Shown: one piece after another, positions 1-11,219 of the stretch | Layout: each line of letters starts with the position of its first letter | Numbering within the stretch: the first letter of the stretch is position 1 | Assembly: GCF_027579695.1 (NCBI RefSeq) | Contig: NC_083583.1 | Coordinates: 21,022,099 to 21,086,098, forward strand | Reading direction: 5' to 3' | DNA: 64,000 nucleotides | Source: Neoarius graeffei | Lineage: Eukaryota > Chordata > Actinopteri > Siluriformes > Ariidae | Program-made: the position numbers and the translations under genes | Notes under the pieces: generated by a model | Seen by the model: the letters and a program-made list of their open reading frames with translations, nothing else | The model's database searches: none | What the model was told of the DNA's origin: nothing

Positions 1-240
1 GGGGTACAGTTGGAGTCCATTTCTGTCCCCCAAGGTACAATCTACACTGATGTACCTGCTAGGGCTTATTTTTGGACCTCAAGGTAACTATGTGTACCTT
101 TTTAGGGTCAAAAAGGTACATACATGTTCCCAAGCAGTATATAAAGGGTACAAATAAGTACTTTAAAGGGAACTGCCCCAGTGACAAGCCGTTGTACCCC
201 TAAATGTATAATGGGACCAGCACTAAGTATACACTGCCTT
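1..240. repeat. Unclassified repeat rich in GTACC/GGTAC motifs
   Basis: The first 240 bases carry many GTACC or GGTAC words in both orientations, spaced irregularly. This looks like the body of a small dispersed DNA repeat, cut by the window edge. No coding frame is convincing and the class is not assigned. Confidence 0.35.
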
Positions 241-254
241 GTACAACCCCAATT

Positions 255-447
255 GGGGGGGGGGGGTTTACCCAACCTGCATGTCTTTGAACTGTGGGGG
301 AAGCCAGAGCACCTGGAGGAAACCGACACAGACACAGGGAGAACATACAAACGCCACACAAAAAGGCCCGTCAGTCGTGAGGTTTGAATCCGGAACCTTC
401 TTGCTGTGAGGCAACAGTGCTAACTACTACACCACCGTGCTGCCCAC
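255..447 (-). mobile_element. tRNA-derived SINE, truncated and diverged (head part)
   Basis: This stretch matches in reverse the first ~190 bp of the SINE repeated through the window. The reverse complement of the A-box region (ACTACACCACCGTGC) and of the B-box/CTTCTTGCTGTGAGGC segment are visible near 395-447. The 3' body is missing and divergence is higher than in other copies, so it is an old fragment. Confidence 0.75.
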
Positions 448-484
448 GCCTAAATACAATAATGTCCTTTATTTTCTGAGAGTG

Positions 485-702
485 TACCCAGAGCATTGGG
501 CAGCTATGCTACAGCACCCAGGGAGCAGTTGGGGTTAGGTGCCTTGCTCAAGAGCACTTCAGCCATGATACAAAGGGAAGGGAAAGTGCTGTTCATTCAC
601 TCAACTCCCCTCACACTTTTCCTACCAGTCCCAGAAATTGAACCAGCAACCCTTTGGGCCAAAGGCTGTTTCTTCAACCTTCAGGCCATGGCTGCCCCCT
701 GA
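485..702. repeat. Fragment of 'CCCAGAGCA..GGGAGCAGTTGG' fish repeat
   Basis: The block contains the words CCCAGAGCATTGGGCAGC, GGGAGCAGTTGGGGTTAGG and TGCCTTGCTCAAGAGCACTT. These recur at 4660-4730, 26470-26530 and, in reverse, at 22095-22180 and 33740-33830. It is therefore a dispersed repeat module; short open frames over it are not genes. Confidence 0.6.
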
Positions 703-969
703 TTCAGTATCAGCATGAAGCTGTAGGCTGAGTGCCATATCTAACAGCCGTGTCGATATTCGGTATAACCACATGATTGGAAGTGTATTATTGCTTTCCA
801 ACAGCTCAGTAAACAAGAAATAAATAACAAGTACTTGAAATTTCAGGTATATTTGTGAAAAACGTAATGTATCGATTGCTATGTCCACTGATGATATCGC
901 CAACACTACTGTGGTGACTGTTTCAAGCTAGGAAGTGGAATTTATGTAGCAAACACAGATGAACAGAGT

Positions 970-2075
970 GATCAGGGTTCTCCAGAAAATCTGAAAGAGC
1001 TGGCAGCTCTGGAGTTTGCAAAGGCAAAGCCGCCATGGTGCACCTATGGTGTGCTAATAGTAAGGGAGTCTGGGGGCATGTCCCCCAGGAAATTTTGAAA
1101 TTTGCATCCCTTCTGGTGCATTCTCAGCCAATAAATTACTAACCATTTCCCTGTAAAATGCTTGCAAAATATTTATGAAATTTCCCCCCAGATGTGTGCG
1201 TGCTTGGCCTTCTCAGTTACCCTCTGTAGTACGCTGCCTGGCTCTGTAACAACTACATGGTGAGCTTATTTGGTGCGTGTGTAAATTACATTATAAAATA
1301 TTTTGTGAAAAACAAAGTGAAATTGTCTGCAACAATCAACTGCATCTTTACCGTCATCTGCTACGGCGTAGTCACGTGGTCAGGCTCAGCCAATCAGAGC
1401 ACGAGAATCAATCAACAAATATGGAGTCGCTTCCAGTCGTGCTAGACCCAAATCGAAGATGCTTTAATAGTGAAATAATTAGATTTGCAGCAAATTATGG
1501 GCAGCGGAGACGATATAAAAAAAAAAAAAAAAAAAAAAAATCACTTGAACATTGAAAGGCAAGTTCTTATTTTTTTTCCCGGGATCAAGTAGCCAGCGCG
1601 GGCGGCACGGTGGTGTAGTGGTTAGCGCTGTCGCCTCACAGCAAGAAGGTCCTGGGTTCGAGCCCCGGGGCCGGCGAGGGCCTTTCTGTGTGGAGTTTGC
1701 ATGTTCTCCCCGTGTCCGCGTGGGTTTCCTCCGGGTGCTCCGGTTTCCCCCACAGTCCAAAGACATGCAGGTTAGGTTAACTGGTGACTCTAAATTGAGC
1801 GTAGGTGTGAATGTGAGTATGAATGGTTGTCTGTGTCTATGTGTCAGCCCTGTGATGACCTGGCGACTTGTCCAGGGTGTACCCCGCCTTTCACCCGTAG
1901 TCAGCTGGGATAGACTCCAGCTTGCCTGCGACCCTGTAGAACAGGATAAAGCGGCTAGAGATAATGAGATGAGATGAGATGAGATGAGATGAGATGAGTA
2001 GCCAGCGCAGACCGGCTGTGTAGGCGGAGAAAACCACCGGTCGCTGGCGCTTGTAGACATCTCTAGTGATATACA
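970..2075 (+). repeat. Unclassified ~600-bp repeat ('GGGGGCATGCCCCC' family), copy 1, split by a SINE
   Basis: The unit starts with TTCTCCAGAAAATCTGAA, passes a GGGGGCATG-type palindrome, a CCAATCAGAGC block and a poly-A-rich part, and ends near a GGCGCTTGTAGACAT word. A second copy follows at 2411-2990 and a reversed copy lies at 12866-14088. This copy is interrupted at 1600-1996 by a SINE. No coding capacity was seen, and no clear terminal repeats were found. Confidence 0.6.
1600..1996 (+). mobile_element. tRNA-derived SINE, full length, 12-bp target-site duplication
   Basis: A complete copy. The head GGGCGGCACGGTGGTGTAGT contains an A-box-like word and GGTTCGAGCCC is the RNA polymerase III B box. 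A shared body follows, then a tail of GATGA repeats. AGTAGCCAGCGC is duplicated exactly at 1588-1599 and 1997-2008, which proves retrotransposition into the surrounding repeat. Open frames crossing this and other copies come from the SINE body and are not genes. Confidence 0.92.
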
Positions 2076-2410
2076 CAGTGAAACGTCCTAGTCTGGTTAT
2101 ACTAAATATAAGTAGGCCTACTCATGGAACGCTCTTCAAATCAATCAATCAAATTATTGGACCAGAACTAACTGTTACTAACTTGAATTTCTCTCATACC
2201 ACAACATTGTCTGTGAGGAGATGGTTGTTTAGCATTTTTGGAAGGAATCTCCAGTGTCAGTGCATTGTAACAGTTAGAAATAAAGCTGTTCCTAGAAATG
2301 TTTTTCAAAATGGGAAAGTCTTCAGGAGAGGACATTGCAAGTTCTGGTTTCTCAGTAACATTACAAGCTGCATTTTTGTCTTGGCTTCAAGGGGGGGGGG
2401 AGCCTGCAGG

Positions 2411-2990
2411 GTTCTCCAGAAAATCTGAAGTAGCCGGCTTTAAAAAAAAAAAGTAATAGGCAGCTGTGGAAGTTGCGGCAGCGAAGCCGCTACAGCACAC
2501 CAAAGGTGCGCTAATGCTAAGGGGGGGTCTGGGGGCATGCCCCCCATAAAATTTTGAAGTTTACATGTCTTCTGGTGCATTCTCAGCTAATAAATTACTA
2601 ACCCTTTCCCTGTAAAATACTTGCAAAATATGTACGAAATTTCCCTCCAGATGCATGTGTGCTTGGCTTTCTCAGTTACCTTCTGTAGAATGCTGCCTGA
2701 TTCTGTAACATAACTACATATGCTATGGCGTGGTCACATGGCCAGGCTCAGCCAATCAGAGCGCGAGAATCAATATACTAGATCCGAATTGAAGACAATT
2801 CCATGGTGAAATAATTGGATTTGCAGCAAATTATGGGCAGCGGAGACAATATAATTACCTAAAGAAATAAAAATAATTGCTTGAGCACTGAAAGGCACGT
2901 TTTTATTTTTTTCTGGACTCAAATGACTGGTGCAGACCATCTATGTCGATGAAGAAAACTGCCGGTCGCCGGCGCTTGTGGACATTTCTG
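2411..2990 (+). repeat. Unclassified ~600-bp repeat, copy 2
   Basis: This copy is collinear with 970-1590 plus 2009-2060: TTCTCCAGAAAATCTGAAG, then GGGGGCATGCCCCCC near 2531, the CCAATCAGAGC block near 2752, and the GGCGCTTGTGGACATTTC end. It shows the uninterrupted form at the point where copy 1 carries a SINE and copy 3 carries a Harbinger-like element. Confidence 0.6.
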
Positions 2991-3923
2991 GCCTGGTGAG
3001 GGAATGATTGCTTATAGGTGCTAGAACACAAGTAATAACAGGAACTAACTTGTCTCAAGGACCTTCAACAAATAAACGTAATTAAAAATGCAAATAAAGC
3101 ATTGTTAACACATTGTTGATGAATTACTCTAACAGCGAAGTGAAAAGTGTTTTCACTTTAGGGTGGTAACAGTACCTCCTCTTCACTTCTGGCTGTGTCA
3201 CACTACCCAGTCATTGATTATTTTCCTTTAGCAGCACAGTCCCAAGTGTTTTATTCCTTACATGACGGATGTGGTAATAACAGCTAGTGCTTATGGATTT
3301 TTAGACCCTGTTCTATGTCTTGCTAAAAGAAGATTTACTCCATGGATCTCAGCCAAACAAATTCTGTTGCGGAAGTGACCACTGACAATCTCATATCCAA
3401 CAGATTCAATTTCATATGTAAACAAGTGTGTATATCTAACACTGATGCAGGATGGAGGATACGACTGCAGAGGAGGATAGAGGCACAATGCATGCGCGCA
3501 CACGCGCACTGCTGGAGTTTATCTGCAGAGTCATCATGAGGTCAGTGTTGTTCAAATGACACAGCTGTAAGTCTAACCCTACACAGTGACGTGACACAAC
3601 AAAGCAGCTGAATGCCTTTCATTTTCAACAGGTTATGAATAGGACTTGGGGCAGCGTTAGATTTCTTTTTATCCCCCAACTGTGAAATATTATCTGCATT
3701 TTATTGTTGCACACATTCATTCCTACATCATTCAAAACAGCACCAGCACAGCACCCATGTTTTTCATTCTAGTTCAGTACATCAAGCCCTTTAAAACTAA
3801 AATGGCATCAAAAATCTGTTTTATATTGCTTTAAGGTCATTCTGACACTTGTAAGAGATTCTTTTGGCGTGAAAAGGCATCTGATTTATGATCAAATGTG
3901 TGTTTTTACATGCATTCCATACC
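2991..3923. other. Intergenic or intronic DNA, no feature recognised
   Basis: AT-rich unique-looking sequence. The short open frames near 3291-3539 lack family motifs, splice context or repeat-family identity. I see no gene, RNA or repeat boundary here. Confidence 0.5.
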
Positions 3924-3960
3924 TACACTATATGGCCAAAAGTCTGCAGACACCTGACAT

Positions 3961-4583
3961 AGGTGCTTTCGGACCGGAGAAACGTTTTCATAGTTCTTAG
4001 AACTGTTGGTGGAAGTTCCCCCTTTTTAAGTGTGTATGCATTGTAGGAACTAAGAACGATCATAGTTTTTAGACTGCTGTTTTGAGGGACTTTTTTAGCT
4101 CCTAGTTCAAGGTAAGTACTCTCCCAGAACAAGTAGAACCATGAGTGACTCAAGTGTGCTACGACTGGTTGAACACGAGCCAATGCAATACTGGCAAACT
4201 CCAGTTAAAAAAAAAAAAAAAGAGTGGAAAACGTTAGCCATGTAAACAGCAGCTCTTAACGTTAGCATTAAATTTTTTTGGGGGGGGGGTGGGCACAGAC
4301 AATTGGTCTGACAGTGAAGTCCGGGCTTTATCGAGTGTGTATATGACGGAGGATACACAGCGTGATTTTGACACATCTAAATAAAATATTAAAGTCTCCA
4401 CTAGCAGTTGCTGTTAACATCATGCTAGCAAGCCAGTTTACGTCACTTCAGCGTTCCTACTCGTGGTACAAATGCAAACTGAAAGAAAAAAAAAAAACCT
4501 TGAAGGTATAGTTCTTGGAGGAGCTTCCCAGTTGGTAGTTCCTCTCAAATAAGTCCATAGAACTATTTGGTCCAAAAGCACCT
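3961..4583. mobile_element. Nested TIR element with 3-bp duplication (Harbinger-like MITE)
   Basis: The left end AGGTGCTTTCGGACC and the right end GGTCCAAAAGCACCT form terminal inverted repeats. CAT flanks both sides (3958-3960 and 4584-4586). The interior contains poly-A and poly-G runs and no transposase. The 3-bp duplication suggests PIF/Harbinger, but that is inferred from size alone. Confidence 0.6.
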
Positions 4584-4616
4584 CATCATTCCTATACATG
4601 TCCTGTTTGAACATCC

Positions 4617-4802
4617 ATGAATGGCATTTAGCAGATGCTCTTATCCAGAGCGACATACAACATACCCAGAGCAGCCTGGGAAGCAGTTGGAGGTTAAGTG
4701 CCTTGCTCAAGGGCACTTCAGCCATTCCTACTGGTGCAGGGAAACAAGCCGGCAACCTTTTGGTCCCAAAGCTGCTTCTCTAACCATTAGGCCATGGCTT
4801 CT
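4617..4802 (+). repeat. Fish repeat with 'GGCATTTAGCAGATGCTCTTATCC' core
   Basis: It starts AATGGCATTTAGCAGATGC, continues into CCCAGAGCAGCCTGGGAAGC and ends GGCCATGGCTT. The same order of words is found at 26427-26602. It sits inside the Tc1 relic. Its length and dispersed nature suggest a SINE-like or MITE repeat; the class is unassigned. Confidence 0.55.
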
Positions 4803-5103
4803 AATTTTAGATTAGTTTCCCTTTTGCACTTCTAATAAATGTCCACTCTTCTGGGAAGGCTTTCCACTAGGTTTTGGAGCGCGTCTGTGGGCATTTGCCC
4901 ATTCAGCCACATTAAGCATTAGTGACGTTGGGTGAGCATCCCAATCCATTCCAAGGGTGTTTAGTAGGGTTAAGGTCAGGACTCTGTGCAAGGAAATTGT
5001 GATGCTACAGTATAGAAGGACATACTAGACAATTGTGTACCTGCAGTTTGTGGAAGGCCCACATATGGGTGTGATAAGCCCACAAACTTTTGTCTATATT
5101 ATA

Positions 5104-5811
5104 TAGCTTGTGCTCTAGCCAGTTAGCTACCGGTATTGCATTAACCTAATGCTACCAGTGAAACTATGGTAATCGGTGATAAATTAAACATGGGAATTCG
5201 TACGAGTCGAGCAATGTGAGGTGAAAAATCTGACAGATACATACACCATCGAATAGTCTACAGTGGGACTAGTGTATGGCTTTTTCAGAAGTCGGACAAG
5301 TTTTGGCCTGCACAACAAAGCTCAAGTTTTCTTATGCTTGAACCTGTTCCCTGTTGGTAAGCCACATTACAATGAAGCTCGTGTTCACAAAAACGACAAA
5401 AGCATAGCGAGCAAATCATTTAAATCCACACCATGAAAGCAGCACAAACACACCAGTAAACAGGAAGGAGTCTGAGTAAACACTTCTCCGGTCTGTGATG
5501 TCCAACAAACTGAGCTACAATTTGTAAAGATTTATACTAATATGCTGCAGCTTTACAGAGTTCTGCTATCTCAAAAAAAAAAAAAGCGCAGAGCTCTAAA
5601 TGTAATTTCCAGGCAATATTTCTCACTCCTAGAATACTTTCCACTGCACTTATAATATTCAACACAGCCTCTTTCCATGACACATTTCAAGGTCATACAG
5701 TCTACAACTAAAAGCAGGTTATAGCATTTCATATTAAAGCTGGAGGACTGGAGCTTTTTTTTTTTTTTTTAACTTGGAGACAGTTTTACATATGGCATGT
5801 TTATTTAGGCA
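5104..5811. other. No recognised feature
   Basis: Low-GC sequence with two short A/T homopolymers (near 5574 and 5756). No coding frame with family similarity and no repeat matching elsewhere in the window was seen. Confidence 0.5.
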
Positions 5812-5822
5812 CACGAACAACA

Positions 5823-6196
5823 CATCTCTCATCTCATCTCATTATCTCTAGCCGCTTTATCCTTCTACAGGGTCGCAGGCAAGCTGGAGCCTATCCCAGC
5901 TGACTACGGGCGAAAGGCGGGGTACACCCTGGACAAGTCATCGCAGGGCTGACACATAGACACAGACAACCATTCACACTCACATTCACACCTACGGTCA
6001 ATTTAGAGTCACCAGTTAACCTAACCTGCATGTTTTTGGACTGTGGGGGAAACTGGAGCACCCGGAGGAAACCCAAGCAGACACGGGGAGAACATGCAAA
6101 CTCCACACAGAAAGGCCCCCATTGGCCACTGGGCTCGAACCCAGGACCTTCTTGCTGTGAGGCGACAGCGCTAACCACTACACCACCGTGCCGCCC
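5823..6196 (-). mobile_element. tRNA-derived SINE, full length, 11-bp target-site duplication
   Basis: On the plus strand it reads tail first (CTCATCTCATCTCATT) and ends with the reversed head CACCGTGCCGCCC. CACGAACAACA is duplicated at 5812-5822 and 6197-6207. The A and B boxes are both recognisable in reverse. Confidence 0.92.
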
Positions 6197-6399
6197 CACG
6201 AACAACATATTTTACTTATAAATGAAACTGATTTGGCAGATTCCACCATAACAGAGGCCAGTTAAGTCCCATCTCCTTAAATTGCTGAATTGATTATTTT
6301 GATCATTCTATTAAGTTTTGTAGTAGCATTTGGGGTCTTGGACATTCATAGTAAATTTTAGGACAGTAGTCCTGGTAACTAATTAATAAAAGCCTGACA

Positions 6400-7277
6400 T
6401 GACAGACATGCTAAATGACAATAGAAACACATCGGTTTCTATCATCAAAACCTGACAGACAAACTAACGTCCACCATCATATTCTGACAGACACTCTAGA
6501 TGACAATAGCAACAAAACTGTTTCTTACATTATTAATCTGACAAATTTAGTAATAATATTAAATACCTCATCACTAGAATCAAATAATAAAATAAAATAT
6601 TGAAATAAAAAAGATAAAATTTATTTTCAAAATTGAAATAATCAACAATAATTGTCAGAACAGTGACGATAGACACGACTGTCACTTTCGCGGGGAAATA
6701 ACACATTGAAATGGCCTGTCGGCTGAAATGGTCGCAAGTGGCTCTGATTTATCTCAACTTACGACAGTTTTCCTCCAGAAAAATTTAAATATGAATGCAC
6801 AAATATATTCTCAATGTTTCTATCGTCAAAAATTTCTATCGTTAGGATAGCTGACAGAAAATCTTACCTTGATTTATTTGATGAAATCTAGCTGTCAGAA
6901 CTCCAAGTCTTGCCCGGAAGTAAATGTCTGCTGTCACAAAAATCATGCGCAGTAGAATTTCCTCTTTGCGTCAGTCAACATGTGCGTGGTGAGGGCTTGA
7001 ATTTTGCTATCGTCAGGTGCATTTGACTGACAGACTGACGATAGCATTTTTTAAAAATAACTGTGGGCTTCTCTCGTGAACGAAATAGTTTTTTCGCTGT
7101 TAATCTATTTCAACTCTATCTGTTGACACCCAAAAATGATAAAGCCTGCTTCCACACGATAACTACCAAAGATCCATAATGGCTGAGTCTATCGTCAGGT
7201 CATCTGACAGAAATTCACTGACGATAGCAACAGGGATAATGAAAGTGATTTTTAAAATGGGAGTCATGTCTGTCAGA
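6400..7277. other. Array of two alternating short motifs, CTGACAGA and TGACGATAG
   Basis: Nineteen sites fit two words or one-base variants, in both orientations. TGACGATAG/CTATCGTCA type: 6416, 6439, 6501, 6664, 6820, 6836, 7007, 7036, 7189 and 7219. CTGACAGA/TCTGTCAG type: 6400, 6452, 6484, 6653, 6851, 6892, 7027, 7204 and 7270. The spacing is irregular, so this is not a simple tandem repeat. The pattern resembles clustered binding sites, as in the subterminal regions of some DNA transposons. No coding region or terminal repeats were recognised. Confidence 0.6.
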
Positions 7278-7668
7278 TATGTCAAAGAAATAGAACTTTA
7301 TTCTTTAAAAATCTTTTATTGACATACTCAGTGTATTTTTAAATGACGTGCTGTTTTAGAAGACCAAATACCATATTTTCAATCTTGAAAATATTACCTC
7401 ACTGAAAAAAGGACAAGAAAAAATTTATTTTGTGGGCAAGTGATTAATGGATCCAGTTACGGTAGAATCTGCCATTTGTGTATTCAAGTGTTGTGTACAT
7501 TCTAGTTGCAGTGGTTTATACTGAATAGGACTATAAAAGAACGACAAAAAACACTAAGGAAATCTGAAAACGTAACCCTTAACTTTCAAACATAACAGAT
7601 ATATCAAAGAAAATGACATTTTTGCATTGTTTTGATAAAGATTTATATACACATAGCATACACTGATC
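7278..7668. other. No recognised feature
   Basis: AT-rich sequence between the motif array and the next Tc1 relic; nothing recognised. Confidence 0.45.
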
Positions 7669-7832
7669 GGTCATAACATTAGAACCACCTGCCTAATATT
7701 ATGCACGTTTCTCTTGCGCCACCAAAACAGCTCTGACCCATTGAAGCATGGACTCCACTAGACCTCTGAAGGTGTTCTGTGGTATCCGGCGCCAAGACTT
7801 TAACAGTTGATCCTTTAAGTTCTGTAAGGCTA

Positions 7833-8884
7833 CGTTCACACTGCAGGCTGAAGTGACTCAAATCCGATCTTTTCACCCATATGTGACCTGTATCCGATCT
7901 TTTATTGACAATATGAACGACACAGATCCGATTTTTTCAAATCCGACCCAGGCCGTTTGGATATGTGGTCCTAATTCCGATTCCTATCCGCTCTTTTCAT
8001 ATGCGACTTCAGTCTGAACCGCCAGGTCGCATTCATCCGACTTACACGTCATCAACAAGCCACAAACGTCACTATTCTGCGCTGAAGTAGGCGGCGGGTC
8101 TCTCAAAAAAAAGTTACAACAACATGGCGCATAATCACGGGCGCAGATGGGGGGGGGGGGGGGGGGGGGGGGGACGGGTGGGATTCGTCCCACCCAGATT
8201 TAAATTCACCTCGCTCGGTTCCCCCCCCCCCCCCCCCCCCCCACTTATAGGGAGGAAAAAACGTCTATGCTGTCTTTCTTTGCATAAGACAAACCTCATG
8301 GAAAAATCAAAAGACTAATTACCATTCGGTTTATTGAGGTGCACAGCAGTGTATACATAGTTGCAACAACTCACATAAAACAAAACAAAGACTGATATTC
8401 GGTTGGTTGAGCTGCGCAGACTGCACAGGTTGCGAGCTTGAGCTTGGTTGCTATGGTAACCCACAACAAGTTTGACAGGCATATCGGGGTTGGTTTGGTT
8501 TGCTGGCAGCTTTGTCCCCCCCAGTTCAAAAAACGTATCTGCGCCCCTGCCGCATGACATCAATGCGAGGGACGCTTCGGGCTGTGAAGGTTCTCAATGG
8601 AAGGACGCAGAGGTTAGGGAGCTGATTTCCATTTGGGGGGATGCAGCTATTCAAGCTAGATTGGATGGGTCATACCGCAACTGGGCGGTTTTACTTCCGT
8701 AAACACTGGCCATGCTCACTGCGTGTGACGTCGTCGTATCCTGCAATGCGCATGCGGAACACTTTTAGGTCGCTTTTCGTTCATACTGAGGATCACATAC
8801 AAGTCGCATATATTTGTTAATGTGAACGACCTAACAAAAAAAATCGGAATTGAGCATTAAGCCTTGCAGTGTGAACGTAGCGTA
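7833..8884 (+). mobile_element. PIF/Harbinger-like element with MYB/SANT-type exon, TAA target duplication
   Basis: Terminal inverted repeats GGCTACGTTCACACTGCAGG (left) and its inverse ending CAGTGTGAACGTAGC (right) are flanked by TAA, as PIF/Harbinger elements prefer. Inside, 8580-8700 (+) encodes a piece reading SQWKDAEVRELISIWGD followed by an LDGSYRN word. This matches the MYB/SANT-like DNA-binding protein that Harbinger elements encode beside their transposase. The transposase itself is absent. A further insertion occupies about 8140-8549. Confidence 0.7.
8140..8549. mobile_element. Third-level insertion with GGGCGCAGAT inverted ends and poly-G/poly-C tracts
   Basis: The left end CGGGCGCAGAT and the right end ATCTGCGCCCC are inverted copies. 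Removing the interval joins the flanks of the Harbinger-like element (ATGGCGCATAATCAC to TGCCGCATGACATC). It contains a run of G at 8150-8173 and of C at 8222-8242, whose exact lengths may be unreliable. No coding region was recognised. Confidence 0.5.
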
Positions 8885-9797
8885 AGCTGCCAATTGGGGC
8901 CTCCATGATGGCTTGGATTTGTTTGTCCAGCACGTCCCACAGATGCTCATTCGGATTGAGATCTTGGGAACTTGGAGGCCAGGTCAATACCTTGAACTCA
9001 GTCATGTTCCTCAAACCATTCCTGAACAATATTTGTAGTGTGGCAGGGCACATTATCCTGCTGAAAGGAGACCACTGCCATTAAGGAATACCATTGCCAT
9101 GAAGGGGTGTACCTGGTCTGTAACAATGTTTAAGTAGGTTGTACATGTCCAAATAACGTCCACATTAATGCCAAGACCCAACGTCTCCCAGAGCATCACA
9201 CTGCCTCCACCAGCTTGCTTTCTTCCTATAGTGTATCCTGGTGCCATCTCTTCCCCAGGTAAGCGTCGCACACAAATCTGGCCATCCACATGATCTAAAA
9301 GAAAACATGATTCTCATCAGATCAGGCCACCTTCTCCCACTGCTCCGTGGTCCAGTTCTGATGCTCACATGTCTATTGTCGGCGCTTTCCGTGGTGGACA
9401 GAGATTGGCGTGGGCACTCCGACTGGTCTCTGTGAGATTGGACCAGACTGACTAGCCTTTGCTCCACACACATACATCAGCGAGTCTTGGGTGCCCATGA
9501 CCCTGTCGCCAGTCCACCCATTGTCCTTCCTTGGACCACTGTATACGAGGAACACCCCACAAGACCCGCCAGTTTGGAGATGCTCAGACCCAGTCATCTA
9601 TCCATCAATTTGGCACTTGTCAAAGACACTCAGATCCTCATGCTTGCCCATTTTTCCCAACTTCTGATACATCAACTTCAAGAACCGTTTACTTGTTCCT
9701 TAATCTATCCCACCCCTTGACAAGCGTCATTGCAATGAGATAATCAAATGTTATTTGTGTCACCCATCAGTGGTTTTAAAGTTATAGCTGATCAGTA

Positions 9798-10502
9798 TAT
9801 ATGAATCTTTTAATGCTTAATAAATTAATGAACATGACATAGGAACGTCTTCACTCCAATCTGAAACGCAAGGATCTATGAATACATGATTACACACCAC
9901 CACCACATCCCAAATAGCTAGCTAGTTAACTAACTACTAGTATTCTCATAGGAAGATGCAAGTATGATTTCAGTTCTCAAATCCCTCCCTCCCACAAGCA
10001 AGAAATAAAATGGCGGGTTACCACTTATTTTCCAAGTACATGTATAACACAAAGCTACAAGTTCAGCCACAGCAGTAAACAACAAAGTGACATATGAATT
10101 GAGCTTTTCTCAAGTGTATGCAAATTTGGGACGATATAGCAAAGCAACAAATCCAGCAGATTGGCCCAAATTATTCCACAGACCAATTCTATACCTTGCG
10201 TGGTCCAGCATTTCTTCAGTTCCTCACTCAGTGTTTTCCATTGAAATTTTTGAACATGAAACAAAGAAAACATTTAACTGCTGTTTCATTTTATCCTGCA
10301 TTATACAACCTTTAAGAGCGATTACAAAGAAAATTACAACTTGGAAGGAAGTAGGACAAAATTTCTGGTGCCTCTAGTGAGTTTGCCAACATCTAACCCG
10401 ATGGACACTGCACACCCACAAGCGCATTATTTTGCACCATTTTGTACAATCTAACTGTAGATATATACAAGTAAGAGCAGCCAAACGTTAACGATTAAAT
10501 CT
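9798..10502. other. No recognised feature
   Basis: AT-rich sequence between two Tc1 relics. Short open frames at 10055-10377 have no recognisable family features. Confidence 0.45.
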
Positions 10503-10840
10503 ACACTGCCTGGCCAAAAAAAAAAAGTCACCATTTGGATTTAAATAAGCAAATACTTGTGTCTTTGATTGGTTAATTATCTCAGTGATTAATATGTTTC
10601 AGCTGGCAATAGTTCTTTTAACCCGAACTGATGCAGTGAGTAGCTTCACATTTCTTTAACCACCATGTCAGAAGATGTATCATATGATCATGGAAAAGAC
10701 ATTACTGTGTTTCAGAAGGTTCAAATTATTGGCCTGCATCAAATAAACCAAACACTTAATGAAGTCCAATTGTTTAGAAATTATATTACACACACACACA
10801 AATTAAATATATATTAAAATTAATTATTTATTTTAACAGT

Positions 10841-11214
10841 GGGTGGCACGGTGGTGTAGTGGTTGGCGCTGTCGCCTCACAGCAAGAAGGTCCGGGTTCG
10901 AGCCCCGTGGCCGGCGAGGGCCTTTCTGTGTCGAGTTTGCATGTTCTCCCCGTGTCCGCGTGGGTTTCCTCCGGGTGCTCCGGTTTCCCCCACAGTCCAA
11001 AGACATGCAGGTTAGGTTAACTGGTGACTCTAAATTGACCATAGGTGTGAATGTGAGTGTGAATGGTTGTCTGTGTCTATGTGTCAGCCCTGTGATGACC
11101 TGGTGACTTGTCCAGGGTGTACCCTGCCTTTCGCCCATAGTCAGTTGGGATAGGTTCCAGCTTGCCTGCGACCCTGTAGAACAGGATAAAGCGGCTAGAG
11201 ATAATGAGATGAGA
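10841..11214 (+). mobile_element. tRNA-derived SINE, near full length
   Basis: The head GGGTGGCACGGTGGTGTAGT, the B box GGTTCGAGCCC and the GATGAGAT end are all present. It lies inside the larger Tc1 relic. A short ATTTTAA word occurs on both sides (10830-10836 and 11214-11220), but it is too short and offset to be a certain target duplication. Confidence 0.88.
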
Positions 11215-11219
11215 TTTTA

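Larger units (their letters stand above)
3926..5103. mobile_element. Tc1/mariner relic ('TATGGCCAAAAGT' family) with two nested insertions
   Basis: The left end CACTATATGGCCAAAAGT follows a TA at 3924-3925, and the right end is near ACAAACTTTTGTCTATAT at about 5100. Between them, 4584-4616 and 4803-5100 are recognisable family sequence (TCTTCTGGGAAGGCTTTCC, AAGGTCAGGACTCTGTGCA). A TIR element (3961-4583) and a short repeat (4617-4802) interrupt it. No intact transposase frame remains. Related fragments lie at 26952-27450 and 39686-40012. Confidence 0.7.
7671..9795 (-). mobile_element. Tc1/mariner relic ('CACTGATCGGTCATAAC' family) with a nested element
   Basis: The ends CACTGATCGGTCATAACATT and its diverged inverse at 9773-9795 are flanked by TA (7669-7670 and 9796-9797). 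Transposase remnants read on the minus strand: an N-terminal piece around 9373-9720, a GGGSVMLWE block near 9200, and a SQDLNPNEHLWDVL block near 8930-8980 that carries the last part of the DDE core. Frameshifts and a 1-kb insertion (7833-8884) break the frame. Related pieces occur at 18721-19298 and 55775-56285. Confidence 0.8.

Noticed and set aside
1600-1680. tRNA genes at the SINE heads
   Set aside because: A and B boxes are present, but no cloverleaf with anticodon arm was evident, and each is followed by the fixed SINE body. They are tRNA-derived SINE promoters.
1985-1998. GATGA or ATGGATGG tails as independent microsatellites or CRISPR-like repeats
   Set aside because: They are the terminal tails of SINE copies. 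No array of identical repeats with unique spacers exists anywhere in the window.
1552-2060. Long open frames over SINE copies (for example 1479-2060 minus, 1552-1977 plus, 19501-20056, 20461-20823, 53260-53617)
   Set aside because: The SINE body happens to lack stops in several frames, so the same peptides (RWCSGWRC..., PQSKDMQVRLTGDSKL) appear at every copy. They have no start, splice or protein-family support.
8150-8242. Poly-G/poly-C runs as functional quadruplex sites
   Set aside because: They are homopolymers prone to sequencing and assembly error inside a third-level insertion. No evidence beyond composition.
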